From assembly GCA_036898135.1 (NCBI GenBank), contig CM072512.1, positions 41,032,618 to 41,096,617 on the forward strand: a DNA stretch of 64,000 nucleotides, given 5' to 3'. This document shows, piece after piece, positions 22,609-34,441 of the stretch (positions are counted from its first letter, which is position 1; each line of letters begins with the position of its first letter). A program made the translations under genes and the position numbers. Source of the stretch: Oncomelania hupensis. Its lineage: Eukaryota > Mollusca > Gastropoda > Littorinimorpha > Pomatiopsidae. The notes under the pieces were generated by a model. It was not told where the DNA came from and ran no database searches. It saw only the letters and a program-made list of their open reading frames with translations.

Positions 22609-23063
22609 GTGATCCCATCCTTTCTATCTTTGATATAATGTACGCTATTGTATCTACCCCTTTGAGAACGACGATCCACTTTCAGCGTGTACTGCCCCAT
22701 GTGGTCCGAACAACTCTGCCTCTATATTTGCTCTTTGAGCTTCCGGTGAGCTTAGAGTACCATAGCCTGCGTAAGCCTAATGCAGCTGGTTGCTTGCAAA
22801 AATTGCGCCTGGGTTACTTGGCCATTCTTCAGACGGAAGCGCAGATGAGGCAAAATTAACTCAAGACTAAGATAGTTCATGAAACAGCAGAAAAAACACT
22901 TACGCAAAAAACAAGCTCGGTGCCTAGTAACTCTGGAGCTCTGGTTATTTTGGAGCTGAAGAAGGGATTGGGGAAATGGGGCGGCGTGGGAGAGTGGAGT
23001 GGGCGGGAAAGGATGAGTGTCGGGGGGGCGAGACTGGGGTCATGGGATACCATTCCGCCGTAG

Positions 23064-23064
<1 letters not shown>
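22609..23064. other. No gene recognised
   Basis: A 73-codon plus frame at 22638-22859 shows no known motif. Purine-rich sequence precedes the next GA array. Confidence 0.4.

Positions 23065-23130
<66 letters not shown>
23065..23130. repeat. (GA)n microsatellite
   Basis: Pure dinucleotide array. The minus frame 22877-23419 that spans it is not considered coding. Confidence 0.95.
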
Positions 23131-23131
<1 letters not shown>

Positions 23132-23507
23132 CATTAAACGATCGATAAGATGTGGAAGAGCAGAAGCCATGACGGAGGATAACATGGAGGTGTAATATCT
23201 TGTTGACGTTTTGACCAGGGTAAATCCAAAAATAGCCCGCGGAGTGTCTTGACTCTTTTCAAAGAATACTGAAATAGAAGGGCGGGCAATAGTAGAAAAT
23301 GTGATCACATCATTCAGTGTTTTCATTTCTATGTAATGGCAAAGCATTCCCCCTTCACCCAGACTCATAACAACGTCTCTGTCTCTGTCTCTGTCTCTCT
23401 TTGCTGTACATACACACATGTGTGCGAGTGTGTGTTTTCATTAAAACTAGGTTCCAAGTAGATACACCCACCACCATCCCCACAACATCACTACCACACA
23501 TACACAC

Positions 23508-23511
<4 letters not shown>

Positions 23512-23572
<61 letters not shown>
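23512..23572. repeat. (GA)n microsatellite
   Basis: Pure dinucleotide array followed by GAGAGACAGAGAGAAAC and (TTGA)n. Confidence 0.95.
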
Positions 23573-23576
<4 letters not shown>

Positions 23577-23882
23577 GTGAGGGAGAGACAGAGAGAAACT
23601 GATTGATTGATTGATGGTTTCATGATCAAAGGTCATGGGCCTATATCAAATGGGGTTGGGGAAATTTACCAGTTCACGTGCGCGCACGCTAACAATTCCA
23701 AGCTATACGCGAGAACAGAATACTTCGAAATCTCGAACCGAGTTTCGGAAACATGCAGTTCAAAAGGCTTGGTTGGTACCACAGCCAACTGTCACAACAT
23801 AATTATATAATAATGATTCCAAAAAAATTATCAGTTCTTTTTACGAAATCTTGAAGGCTTTATACAGATCGGATCCAGAGAG

Positions 23883-24221
23883 TCATGCCAAGAAAGCCCC
23901 CACGTCGTCTATGATGTAGCGGAGGATATCATCTGCTTGGCTCTGCTGCTGGTCGTCGTTGATGGAATCACGCCTGGCCATGATTAGCTGGATGTTTCTC
24001 TCAAGCGGCTTTCTCGTCTCTGGCTTCTTCTTCAGGAAGAAGTGGTATTGACCGTAGATTTTCTCCTCGTCGTTTGTGCCAAACGTGAAGACGAGATCAT
24101 TAGACTCGCCAATCAGTTGTTCTTTATCTGCTGTAAAGTGGATGACCACTTTGTCGAAGCGAGTGTTTCTGCTGGTGTCTCGGATGTTGGTCTGCAGGGT
24201 TTGGATCTGACAACAAGACCT
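23883..24221 (-). CDS. Candidate C-terminal coding exon, unknown protein (partial)
   Basis: The minus frame is open from about 24221 to a stop at 23883-23885. It reads TNIRDTSRNTRFDKVVIHF, then ADKEQLIGESNDLVFTFGTN, EEKIYGQYHFFLKKKPETR and ends YIIDDVGAFLA. The composition is that of a globular protein: alternating hydrophobics, few repeats and no low complexity. An acceptor-like ttgttgtcag ends at 24211, so the segment could be a terminal exon. The adjacent upstream frame (24124-24550) is in another phase, so a frameshift or an intron must intervene. I do not recognise the family. No AATAAA is obvious downstream. Confidence 0.4.
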   Translation of the reverse strand, partial: RSCCQIQTLQTNIRDTSRNTRFDKVVIHFTADKEQLIGESNDLVFTFGTNDEEKIYGQYHFFLKKKPETRKPLERNIQLIMARRDSINDDQQQSQADDILRYIIDDVGAFLA

Positions 24222-24550
24222 GTGTCACTTCTCCCAGTGCGGTGTCTGACATAAAAGGCTCGGTGACGCGGATCTGATGTGTGGGGACTTGACTGTCACT
24301 GATGATTGATTCACCGTCTTCATTATACACGTCACTGTCGGCAACACTCAGTGACACATTGTCGTCACTCTCGTTCACAGTACATTCGAAGCGCACGTGT
24401 TCTTGTACAGTGTCGCTCGCAGGGATAAGCTCTACTTCCGTAGTGTTTGCAGTACACGCAGTCGGAAGCTGCAGCGGTGTCGATGTCAAATCATTGCAGG
24501 CTATGGCATCAGATACACGCACGTGCATATGCAGCGGGTTCTGTAATTAG
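24124..24550 (-). CDS. Candidate acidic Ser/Thr-rich coding segment, same gene?
   Basis: The open minus frame follows an acceptor-like ctaattacag and begins NPLHMHVRVSDAIACND, then runs through TVQEHVRFECTVNESDDN and SDVYNEDGESIISDSQ to GEVTQ. It is rich in Asp, Glu, Ser, Thr and Val, like a flexible linker. It lies just upstream of the frame at 23883-24221 but in a different phase, with a 13-nt in-phase gap (gtcttgttgtcag) too short for an intron. It is either a host gene with a small indel or two exons with an unrecognised donor. No family recognised. Confidence 0.3.
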
Positions 24551-24630
24551 GTCGACTGTTGATACTTGCAAACCACTATTTGTGTGACACATAGGCCTAC
24601 AGTCTTCCCCGTACACCCTGTTGTAGCAAC

Positions 24631-25058
24631 AACACATGCCAAGAGTTGTCGTCCGTGATGACGAATAGAGTTATCCCTGAGTGTACTCACAGAACAGCAG
24701 TATGACATTACGGGCTATTTCTAAGCGAAAACTTATCAGAAATAACTAATTTTAACCAATCATTATTAAGGAAAGCCTGTAGTTTCGGGGTTTATGCAAA
24801 AGGAGATGTCCGCGTCCTGGTAGCTGAAGTGGCAAGTGAAACGGTGAGTTTTATCGTGATAATTGTTAATAAATAAGAAGACCCCTCGCTAAAACTTTGT
24901 GTACAGATAATAGAATGCACTATTTCCATGTCAAAGCAAAAATAAAAATTGAGATTCGACCGTAAAATACTTTAAAAGTGGTTTTTAGTTCCTGCACGTA
25001 GCATTAACACATGCCAAGAGTTGTCGTCCGTGATGACAAATAGAGTTATCCCTGAGTG
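24631..25058. repeat. 53-bp direct repeat pair, 375 bases apart
   Basis: The 53-base unit 24631-24683, starting aacacatgccaagagttg and ending atccctgagtg, recurs at 25006-25058 with one substitution (cgaat versus caaat). The sequence between is AT-rich and unassigned. Confidence 0.9.
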
Positions 25059-25059
25059 A

Positions 25060-25520
25060 TAGGCCTATTTTATGCCTACACACTTCAAAATACAAATAAT
25101 TTGTCATGCATGATACATTAAGTTTCAGTTTTGTTTTATTTGTTTACAAAGATCACATCATGGACTAACTTATTAAAGCGTTAAATTAACATTCTGTCCA
25201 ATATATAAGCAGGCCATCGGCCGGTCACCTAAAATGCAAAAAAAGCTGAAAATGCTGATTCGGCGTTTTTTCTTTAATGGCTATATAAAAAAAGTTTTCA
25301 AATTATGATAAAATATGAACATTTTTTTGCAATATACATGTTATCTTGTATTAAATTTAGGCAAAACAATTTTTTTTTTGGGGGGGGGGGAGGTTGAAAA
25401 CATGATGTGTTGTTGCTACTTGTTGTTGTCGTTATCGGAAAATGGACTTGCTGAATAAAAATCTCTGTCACCTAAGTTGATCCTTGTTTCTTCGGGATTA
25501 TTCCATTCTTTCATTCTAGG
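25060..25520. other. No gene recognised; T8-9/G10 homopolymer junction near 25371
   Basis: AT-rich sequence with an unusual poly-T to poly-G switch at about 25371-25390. Confidence 0.4.
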
Positions 25521-25529
25521 TCTTCGCTC

Positions 25530-26197
25530 CATGAGCAATCTTGCCACTGTAGATTGTTCTAACCTATAAAGGGAAAAGTGAAAGCCCCTGTGGAAAACCT
25601 GTCTTGCCTTTATAGGCATGACTGATTCACTCCGGCAACAATACCCCTGTTGGAGTGCCGGGGGTTTCAGTATAAATAGTGTCCCCACTTTCTGGAAATT
25701 TAGTGCTTTAAATTCCCACTGTCGCTGTCTTCCTCATTTACTCTTTCCCATTCCTGCTCTGTTTTATCACTCTGCTATACTATCTTCTTCTTCGCTAGAT
25801 CAATGACCTACCTTTTTTCTTGAAAACTCCTTGTTTGTGTATGAGGTCTGTTGGATCAGCTTGGGAGTGTTGGACGCTTTCTGCCGGGTGGTCACTAGGG
25901 CTTCCTATGATGTTATTATTTAGCAATATAGGCATTTTATATGTATATGTTTTGTTGATAATTTATGTGGATGTTTGTATTCTATTTTGTTACCGGGGGT
26001 TCGAGTAGTCGGGGTAAAGCCTCAGCCGTCCCCTGCGTGGGATGTCTTTATTGTAAAGTGACTGGCCGGTGGAGGGCATTCAATTTTCCCACTAGGGTTG
26101 TTTCGGCAGATCTTTTATGCGGATCGGGGGTTGTCCGGTCCTGATTTGGCTTGGAAGAGTCCGCTGGACCTAAAGCAACAATCATTCAATCAATCAA
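25530..26197 (+). mobile_element. R570 long form (copy e), opposite orientation
   Basis: The plus strand starts CATGAGCAATCTTGCCACTG, reaches the short-form start (CCCCTGTTGGAGTGCCGGGG) near 25645, then TATAAATAG, and ends GGACCTAAAGCAACAATCATTCAATCAATCAA. A 9-bp target duplication tcttcgctc flanks it (25521-25529 and 26198-26206). It shares the 5' extension with copy c, so the long form is a genuine class, not a private flank. The two form an inverted pair about 3 kb apart. Confidence 0.88.
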
Positions 26198-26504
26198 TCT
26201 TCGCTCTTCCGCTGTGCGTCTGGCTCTTCTGAACTGACTTGGGCTCATGCGTTTGTAAGTTCCGCTGTAGTTATGATGATGGTGTTGCAGTCGTTGCTAT
26301 CGGTGGTAATGTTGACGAATCTGAAGGTCAGTATGGTGGTGCTATTGTTACTACCAATCAGTCGATATGATGACAATTTCTTCAAACAGAGCATTGTATC
26401 CAACACTTGCTGTACCTCTGCTGGTAAGCCAGCGGTAGGCATTGTACTGTAGGCAGTCACAGCTCCTTCACCGCACGTGTGTACTCCTGCTGCTACGCTC
26501 TGAG

Positions 26505-26800
<296 letters not shown>

Positions 26801-26809
26801 TCTGTCCTT

Positions 26810-27710
26810 ATTTGGTAAAAAAAGAAGAACAACATTTGCTCTCCGCAATTAGTCAAGAGAGGTCAAGAGGCAATCAATAAAAATGTCTATATTCTCAGTA
26901 ATTATTGTCAACTTTATAATCTACTCCCATCACATCAAAGTTCCTTGACATCGACATCAGACCCATCATAAAAAGCAGCCCTTTTATTTCTTTTTTTTCC
27001 CCACGTCTTCTTTTTCCTCCAACATTGCGTTCTTCATAAATGTAGGTCAAGAGGCAATCAACAGAATTGCCATACCTTTAAATCACTACCGCCTAACGTC
27101 TCCGTAACATAACAGTTACTGGACATCGATGTTAAGGCCCACTTCCCCCCTCTCCCCCTTTTCTCCCCCAAACCACTAGCCTTCCAATCTACTTCATTTC
27201 CACTCTCCTTATCCTCACCCTCAAGAGCCGCTCAAGGCGCTCGCTGCCAAGATGAGGACCTAACTCAAACCGCCCAAAGGGGAAAATGGCTGCTTCTTAC
27301 ACATCGTCTCGCGCCACGAACAACTCAGCGAGCAACCTCCATTCCTATCATGACTACACCAAGGGTACATCAGCTCTTAAAAATCGCAGTTTAAAAAAAT
27401 AAATACATTATACTCCCAACAAATTTCTATTCTGTCAAATTGTGATACTGTTCCAATACATGACATGTATCACGTTGGGCGTTGCAAAGCATCAATCATC
27501 GCCTAAAATGTGTGATGTTCCATCCCTGTCCAGGTTTACTTCATTATTTTCCGTCACATTAGAATTATTGCCGTTTCAAGCCAAGTTTGCCCCTATCGTG
27601 CTTGACACTTGTCGGTCATGCGAGCTTGATGTTCCCATATAAAAGTGCAATTAAGACCAAAGTGCACAACCTCATTTTTTGTCACAAAGTGATCGCCAGA
27701 GCAACAATTG
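26810..27710. other. No gene recognised
   Basis: A 66-codon plus frame at 27442-27642 has ordinary composition but no recognised motif. Near 26860-26880 and 27045-27062 the phrase gtcaagaggcaatcaa recurs, a small direct repeat. Confidence 0.4.
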
Positions 27711-27714
27711 CATC

Positions 27715-27808
27715 ACAAGAACAGAGAGAACCGATCTTGTAAAACAGGAAAGTTTCCATAGACAAGAACAGAGAGAACCGATCTTGTAAAACCGGAAAGT
27801 CTCCATAC
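27715..27808. repeat. 47-bp tandem duplication
   Basis: Units 27715-27761 and 27762-27808 both contain agaacagagagaaccgatct and differ at a few positions (acaggaaagttt versus accggaaagtct). Confidence 0.9.
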
Positions 27809-27929
27809 CTTTTTGTCGCTCGAACGCAATTGCTGTCTCGATATCAGGTCGAGAAGTAATTTTTGAAATCCAAAAAGAGAATGCAGCTATTAAAAAGTTA
27901 ATAAAATTATGATAATAACAATACCAATA

Positions 27930-27938
27930 ATAATAACA

Positions 27939-28005
<67 letters not shown>

Positions 28006-28086
28006 CAAAAAGACCTTCCTCATCCAAACCTCATCCATCTCCTCCTCCTCAAAGCAAGAGGACGCCATGTCCGTAAACACAGAGAG

Positions 28087-28132
<46 letters not shown>
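27930..28132. repeat. (AAT)n and (GA)n microsatellites
   Basis: AAT array 27942-28004, and a GAAA/GA-rich array 28080-28132. Confidence 0.93.
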
Positions 28133-28137
<5 letters not shown>

Positions 28138-28420
28138 AGGGGGGAGGGCACTCACGCGGACAACAGCACACTTTGGAGAAACTGTAGCTTTTTAAAGATT
28201 GTTTTCAAATAAGAAACTCTTATATTTAATTCATTTTATTATTATGTGCTAGTTAGCGTCCCACACGGTAATGAGATTTACGACTGTTATATTATTAATT
28301 TATGTGATTGTGTCATGTAGCCATACAGTTCGAAATGACAAGATGTTTCCAGTATTGTTCTGTTCAGTTCGCACACTCTCCCACCCTGCGCTCCAACCTC
28401 ACGTATTTTTATTCTTTTCG

Positions 28421-28423
<3 letters not shown>

Positions 28424-28454
<31 letters not shown>

Positions 28455-28522
28455 GGAGAGAGAGATATAAGGAGAGAGAGAGAGACACACACACAGAGAG
28501 AAAGAGACAGACAGAGAGAGAA
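28424..28522. repeat. (GA)n with CA interruption
   Basis: Purine-rich dinucleotide tract including ACACACACAC in the middle. Confidence 0.9.
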
Positions 28523-29604
28523 TTACAGAATTCTTGGGATCTAACAATTTAGAGGCAAGGGAAAACGCTATATGATAATATATTTGTAACCAATCCTCTA
28601 CCCTTCTCTTCTCCGGTCTTTCCTCCCCAATTCCTCTAAAAATTCGATGTTAATAATGTCTTTTATATAACACAGAAAACTAGAAAAGTGAAATGGATGA
28701 TTAATACACTAACAGAAACACAAAACATCTCATGGAACAAAGAAAAATCGAAGAACGCACACAATACGATGATAATGTATTTTTTTTAAAATAAGATCGA
28801 CAGAAGAAGTAAAGGAGAGTAATTCCCAACTTTCAAAGCATACCACCTTCCTCCGACCTCTTCCTCGCCCCCGCGTCCCCATGCCCTTCTAAAAGCCAAA
28901 CAAAAAAGTCAAATTGCAACGATAATGGGACACATAATGAGACAGAAGAGAGAAGAAATGTTGAATGATTGGCTTTCACAGATAAAATAGCAACGCTAAT
29001 GGCTTTTATTTGTCTGGAGAGCAATAAAAAGGACGTTGGCGCCTTTGATAAATGGTTCCATTGCCTTCCTGAAAGTTTTTGGGGTATGCAAATGCCACAG
29101 TGAAGCATCTGAAAAATGCATTTATAAAAGAACTTGGTGTCTGACTCTTTAAAAAGCATATAAACCCAACTTTTAAAGTATGTAGGAAAACAAAAGCAAA
29201 AACGTTTGGGAATATATTATCGTCTCGTTTGAAAAAACAACACTTATAATATTGACCATTTAAAATAACCAGTACCATTTGGAAAATAATCGTCCCTTTT
29301 GAAGAAGCGCTTAAATCAAATCCAGCAAATGCAGGTATATATGGTCACTTCAGGGAGGGGAAAAATCGGCTGAAATCGACCATTGAAAATATTCAGCAAA
29401 AATTGGAATATAAATCGCCACGGTTTAAAACTCGCTTAAATCGAACTTTAAAAGTATTCAGGACAATTTTTGGAAGCACCTACATCGAAAATTTAAAGTA
29501 TCCAGTTAAACTATCAAAAATATGAATAGAATGTCAGTGTCTGGTGAAAGTAGTTTTATTACTTTACATGTACGCCAGCAGAGCTAGCTTCCTTTCACAT
29601 TTCA
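28523..29604. other. No gene recognised
   Basis: AT-rich DNA. The 29.0-29.5 kb part has several loosely similar phrases (cgctTAAATCgaa, TTTAAAGTATTCAG, TTTAAAGTATccag), suggesting old degenerate internal repeats. Confidence 0.4.
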
Positions 29605-30732
29605 AAAGGCACTAAAGAGTGTGCATGTGGAGAGAGAGAGAGGACGAGGGGGAGAGGAGGGGAGGTTCTGCTGGTCTTCGGAGTATACACACGGCGTGGC
29701 CTCTCATAAGTGCCAACAACAAAACAACAAACAAACAAAATAATAGTACACAGTATTGATGTTTACATTTAGTTAGTTTTTAAAACTGTTGTCCTTAGTA
29801 CTTTTTCTGGTGGGGTGGGGGTGGAGGGCGGGAGGAGTTGGGGTGGGAATGGGGGGTTAATCTAACTAAATTGTGAAAAGAATTGAAATAAATTGATTAA
29901 TGAAAAAAAAAGCTTTTGCAAGAGAATTGTATGTTTGACCTTTACAAAAAGGCACGTAAACCGAACAGCTAAATATTCGTCTTTATGACTTTGCACCCTG
30001 CCATCGGTATACCGCACGTAGTCTCTGTACCATATGATGCATAGTTGTCACCCACTCTATGCCAAAATATCCTCGGTATTTCACACACAATACAAGAACT
30101 GACAAAAAAGAAAACAGCGTCGACATGACACAAGGAATTCTGAGAATTAAGAGCCGCATTCTGGTTACAGTCGTGAAGTCCGCTTGCCTAATTCTTTGAT
30201 ATTGTGGACCAACACAATGGAACGCTCTTCCTTAAGGAATCAGAAATAAGGATGCAAGAGACAGAGTGATTCGTTCTGCTAACCATGAAATTATTTGCGT
30301 CTGTGATGTAAATTGTTTTTTGAGCGCTCGGAACATGCGGCGAAAAAATTATCCGTGCGCCTTACAGACCTGCATCATCAGCACAACAAACACAAACACA
30401 CACACAGATACACAACGGCGCAGAGAGAGAGAGACAGACAAAGAGAGACAGGCAGACAGACAAAAACAGAGTCAGAGACAGAAAGACAAAGAGAGAGTGA
30501 GAGAGAAAGAGAGGGAAAGAGTTCCTGCAAAGCAGCTTTATTCATAACTTGGGACAAAGGAGAGCAAACTATCAACTACTAACGCTTTAACTGTGAAATA
30601 CATACGACAGGCTAATTCTGTGATGGATGGCAAGAAAATGATGCTTTCGACAACTGCGTGTTGAAGTGCCAACTGTGACAACAACTTTTTTTTCACCTGC
30701 ACTATCTCACAATGACCTACTGCACTATCAGA

Positions 30733-30737
<5 letters not shown>

Positions 30738-30829
<92 letters not shown>
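30738..30829. repeat. (AAT)n tail of L2-like element, copy A
   Basis: The array abuts tatttatatagcgctttttc, the reverse of an L2-type GCGCTATATAAATA end. It is longer than its counterpart in copy B (34364-34441). Confidence 0.93.
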
Positions 30830-31930
30830 TTTATATAGCGCTTTTTCCTAATGACATCAGTTAAAAGAGCAATTCTCACGTATTTATAATTAACAATAAC
30901 GTCGAACCACATGCGAAAAGAAGTGGAAAAAACAACAACACGAGACACTAATAAATTATGCAATGACATAATACAAAAATAAAAAAAAATATTTACAAGT
31001 AAACTATACAAGACGAGGGACGGATGGGGGAAAAGGAGAGCAGCTAAAAAAAAAAAAAAAGAGGGGGCTGGGGATGTGACGGTGGTGGTCTGAATAAGAA
31101 AAGAAAGAACGATGATGGTGATGGGAGGCGAGATCAGACATTTCATTCAGAACAGATGAGTTTTCAATTTGGACTTGAAAGTGGATATGTATGATCGGAG
31201 AGCTGCGAAGAGAGTTGAAAGACCAAGCACGGAGGAGGATCGTCAGCCTGCAGAGGAGAGCTTGTAGCGGGATATTGGTAGCATGAGGGTGTCAGAGGAA
31301 GAACGAAGATTTCTAGATGGATTGTAGAAGTGAATGTTTTGGTGAGGTAGGAAGAGGCGCACTTGTAACAGAAAGTACTGATTTTGTAGGTAATCCTCTG
31401 AGATACAGGAAGCCATTGGAGAGAATGTAGGAGGGGTGTGAAACGATCAGATTTTTTTCTTTTGAGGAGGAGAGAGAAAGAGAGAGCAGAGAACCGCGTA
31501 GTGGTCAAACTCAAGATCTTGTGATACAATGACATGAGAGAGAATGTTGTCGGACTGTCTAGCGATTGCACAGTCGATGATGTGTTCAGGGCGAGGTATG
31601 TAGGTTCAGGAAACAAATTGTTTAAGGCTATGGATATGGAGGCTGTGACAGATTTAGTTTCCCAGTGTTCAAGATGATCAAAATGAATGTTGAGGTCGCC
31701 AAGAATGATGTTTGCCAGGTATGGAGTTGTAAAGGTCAAGAAGAGTTTCAAAGTCTTCGTGAAACATAGAAGTTCTGAGTTGGTTTTTAAGACTGGGAGG
31801 AGGACGGTAAATACAGATAAAAATGATGGTTTGGCCATGGATGTTGAGAGTGGCCGTAACCAAGGAAACCAAGAAACCAATGAATGTCTGGCGATATACT
31901 TCCATGTCAAAACCCTCCATACACACACAT
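30830..31930 (-). mobile_element. L2-like LINE remnant with internal deletion, copy A
   Basis: The minus frame 31164-31928 runs from an endonuclease-type ILGDLNIHFDHLEHW segment and PEPTYLALNTSSTV directly to the far C-terminus of the reverse transcriptase region (LLHSLQWLPVSQRITYKI), skipping the RT catalytic core. A KLKTHLF-like end and 3' UTR follow, then the GCGCTATATAAATA terminus with (ATT)n tail. The 254-codon frame is open yet lacks RT, so this is a deletion derivative rather than an active LINE. Confidence 0.75.
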
Positions 31931-32019
31931 CGTAGCTGAGACTCGAAGAGGTTTACGTTTGTCTCTCATTTAAGAAGCAAAACGAAACCATCGGCGTGTC
32001 TCAGCTATGCAGTGTAAAA

Positions 32020-32686
32020 AGAAAATAAGATTATTTTTGAGATTAATAACATTATTCATGAATTGATAATTATACTCGTGGTGGTACTGAAGTGACCTTT
32101 TGCTGGATTCCATCGCATTGTGGATTTCTATATAATGATTGGGCTGATCATGCTGCAAAATTAGGTGCATTAAATATTAATTCCCTATCAGTTAAATTAA
32201 ATCTGTATTCCAAAGAAATTCAAAACAATATTGAAAATGATATTGTAAAGAAACTTCAGTTCTATACAAACTATAAAAATCTTCGTGGATTTTCCAGATC
32301 AGTTTCATCTACAGCAAACAGAGTATTATTAAATTCACCAAATATTGTAAAACTGTAAAGTGCATTTGTGATGAACCTTTAACTCTAAAACATCTATTAT
32401 TTGATTGTATTCAGATTCATCCTCTTTTGCCCCTTGAAGTAAATACTATAACATCAGTTAAAAACATTAGCAATGAATTAAGTGTGGGATTGGCAAAAGC
32501 TTTAATTAATTCTCCAGTCGCTCGTTTTATTTAACTCACATTTTTATTGTTATGTTAGAGAGATAGTAATAGTACCTGTGTGTATTTATGTGTTCATGCA
32601 TGTCTGTTTAAATGCGTGATTCTGTATGTATGGTCTTTATCATCTTGATGAAAAAAGACGTTAATAAAACAACCAACCAACCCACC
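32020..32686 (+). mobile_element. LINE 3' fragment with RNase H domain, copy A
   Basis: The plus strand encodes TFCWIPSHCGFLYNDWADHA, a typical LINE RNase H C-terminal motif (W-I-P-S-H-x-G...N-D-x-A-D), then about 100 residues ending with a Cys/His group (CICDEPLTLKHLLFDC) partly frameshifted here. It ends ATAAAACAACCAACCAACCC, a (CAAC)n tail. A 13-bp target duplication atgcagtgtaaaa flanks it (32007-32019 and 32687-32699). It is 5'-truncated with no RT. Confidence 0.85.
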
Positions 32687-32699
32687 ATGCAGTGTAAAA

Positions 32700-33216
32700 C
32701 CTTCACAGTCTGAAAATGTCAAATGAAGTTGAAGTCTAACTATGTTCGAGCGAGAAGTGGAAGCTGTAAAACAAAACAAAACAACACAAAAATTGATAAC
32801 ACGCTCCAAACCAATAATGAGAGGTCTGAAACAGTTACAAAACAAAAACCAAAAAAGACAACTTTCACAGTTTGATGTGTGTGTGTTTGTTTTTCTTATC
32901 TTTTCTCCAAATGAAAACAACAAGATGGCTAGCCATTCAAAAAATATTCCCAGACACAATCGCTCACACACGCAAGAGACCAAACCAATCGGCCGACCGA
33001 CCGATCCCAAAGAAAGATCGATCAAGAGATTTAGTTCAACATGTGGGTTAGCAAGTAACCGATTCCATTGATCTAGGACTTCGAGACACAGCAAATGCGA
33101 TGGTATACGAAGCTGGCTACTATATGTAACACTGGCAATGTTCCTATTGTGTTTCGACAAAATCTATTCAATGTTATATACAAGTTTTATATTGATGTAA
33201 GATATAGCGTGCAACG
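32700..33216. other. Right part of duplication unit A, no gene recognised
   Basis: The frames 32594-33160 minus and 32742-33071 plus overlap on opposite strands, and both are also present in copy B. I recognise no domain, and their conservation only reflects the recent duplication. Confidence 0.4.
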
Positions 33217-34361
33217 AAAGGCACTAAAGAGTGTGCATGTAGAGAGAGAGGGGACGAGGGGGAGAGGAGGGGAGTCGAGGTTCTGCTGGTCTTCGGAGTA
33301 TACACACGGTGTGGCCTCTCATAAGTGCCAACAACAAAAACAACAAACAAACAAAAAATAGTACACAGTATTGTTGTTTACATTTAGTTAGTTTTTAAAA
33401 CTGTTGTCCTTAGTACTTTTTTTTTGGGTGGAGGGTGGGGGTGGGGTGGGAGGAGTTTGGGTGGGGATGTGGGGTTAATCTAACAAAATTGTGAAAAGAA
33501 TTGAAATAAATTGATTGATTAAAAACAAGAAGCTTTTGCAAGAGAATTGTATGTTTGACCTTTACAAAATGCACGTAAACCGAACAGCTAAATATTCGTC
33601 GTTATGACTTTGCACCCTGCCATCGCTATACCGCACGTGGTCTCTGTACCATATGATGCATAGTTGTCACCCACTCTATGCCAAAGTATCCTCGGTATTT
33701 CACACACAATACAAGAACTGACAAAAAAGAAAACAGCGTCGACATGACACAAGGAATTCTGAGAATTAGGAGCCGCATTCTGGTTACAGTCGTGAAGTCC
33801 GCTTGCCTAATTCTTTGATATTGTGGACCAACACAATGGAACGCTCTTCCTTAAGAAATCAGAAATAAGGATGCAAGAGACAGAGTGATTCGTTCTGCTA
33901 ACCATGAAATTATTTGCGTCTGTGATGTAAATTGTTTTTTGAGCGCTCGGAACATGCGGCGAAAATATTATCCGTGCGCCTTACAGGCCTGCATCATTAG
34001 CACAACAAACACAAACACACACACACACACACACACAGATACACAACGGCGCAGAGAGAGAGACAGACAAATAGAGACAGACAGACAGACAAAAACAGAG
34101 TCAGAGACAGAAAGACAAAGAGAGAGTGAGAGAGAAAGAGAGGGAAAGAGTTCCTGCAAAGCAGCTTTATTCATAACTTGGGACAAAGGAGAGCAAACTA
34201 TCAACTACTAACGCTTTAACTGTGAAATACATACGACAGGCTAATTCTGTGATGGATGGCAAGAAAATGATGCTTTCGACAACTGCGTGTTGAAGTGCCA
34301 ACTGTGACAACAACTTTTTTTTCACCTGCACTATCTCACAATGACCTACTGCACTATCAGA

Positions 34362-34363
<2 letters not shown>

Positions 34364-34440
<77 letters not shown>

Positions 34441-34441
34441 T
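34364..34441. repeat. (AAT)n tail of L2-like element, copy B
   Basis: Counterpart of 30738-30829, shorter by about five units. Confidence 0.93.

Larger units (their letters stand above)
29605..33218. repeat. Tandem segmental duplication, copy A (3.6 kb)
   Basis: From aaaggcactaaagagtgtgc (29605) to gcaacgaa (33218) the sequence recurs immediately downstream as copy B at an initial offset of 3612 bases. Both carry the same L2-like LINE remnant and the same RNase H LINE fragment. The copies differ by scattered substitutions, small indels and microsatellite length. At the junction A-end and B-start share only about 2 bases (aa), so the breakpoint looks microhomologous rather than repeat-mediated. 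Confidence 0.93.

Noticed and set aside
22877..23419. 180-codon minus-strand open frame
   Set aside because: It is held open by a GA/CT array. The remainder has no recognisable domain and no splice signals that I can defend.
30538..31146. 202-codon minus frame, repeated at 34167-34757
   Set aside because: Its similarity between two loci is caused by the 3.6-kb duplication. It is L2-like 3' UTR read through an (AAT)n array as an Ile run, not a conserved protein.
32594..33160. 188-codon minus frame present in both duplication units
   Set aside because: Conservation reflects recent duplication. No motif is seen, and an opposite-strand frame of similar length overlaps it.
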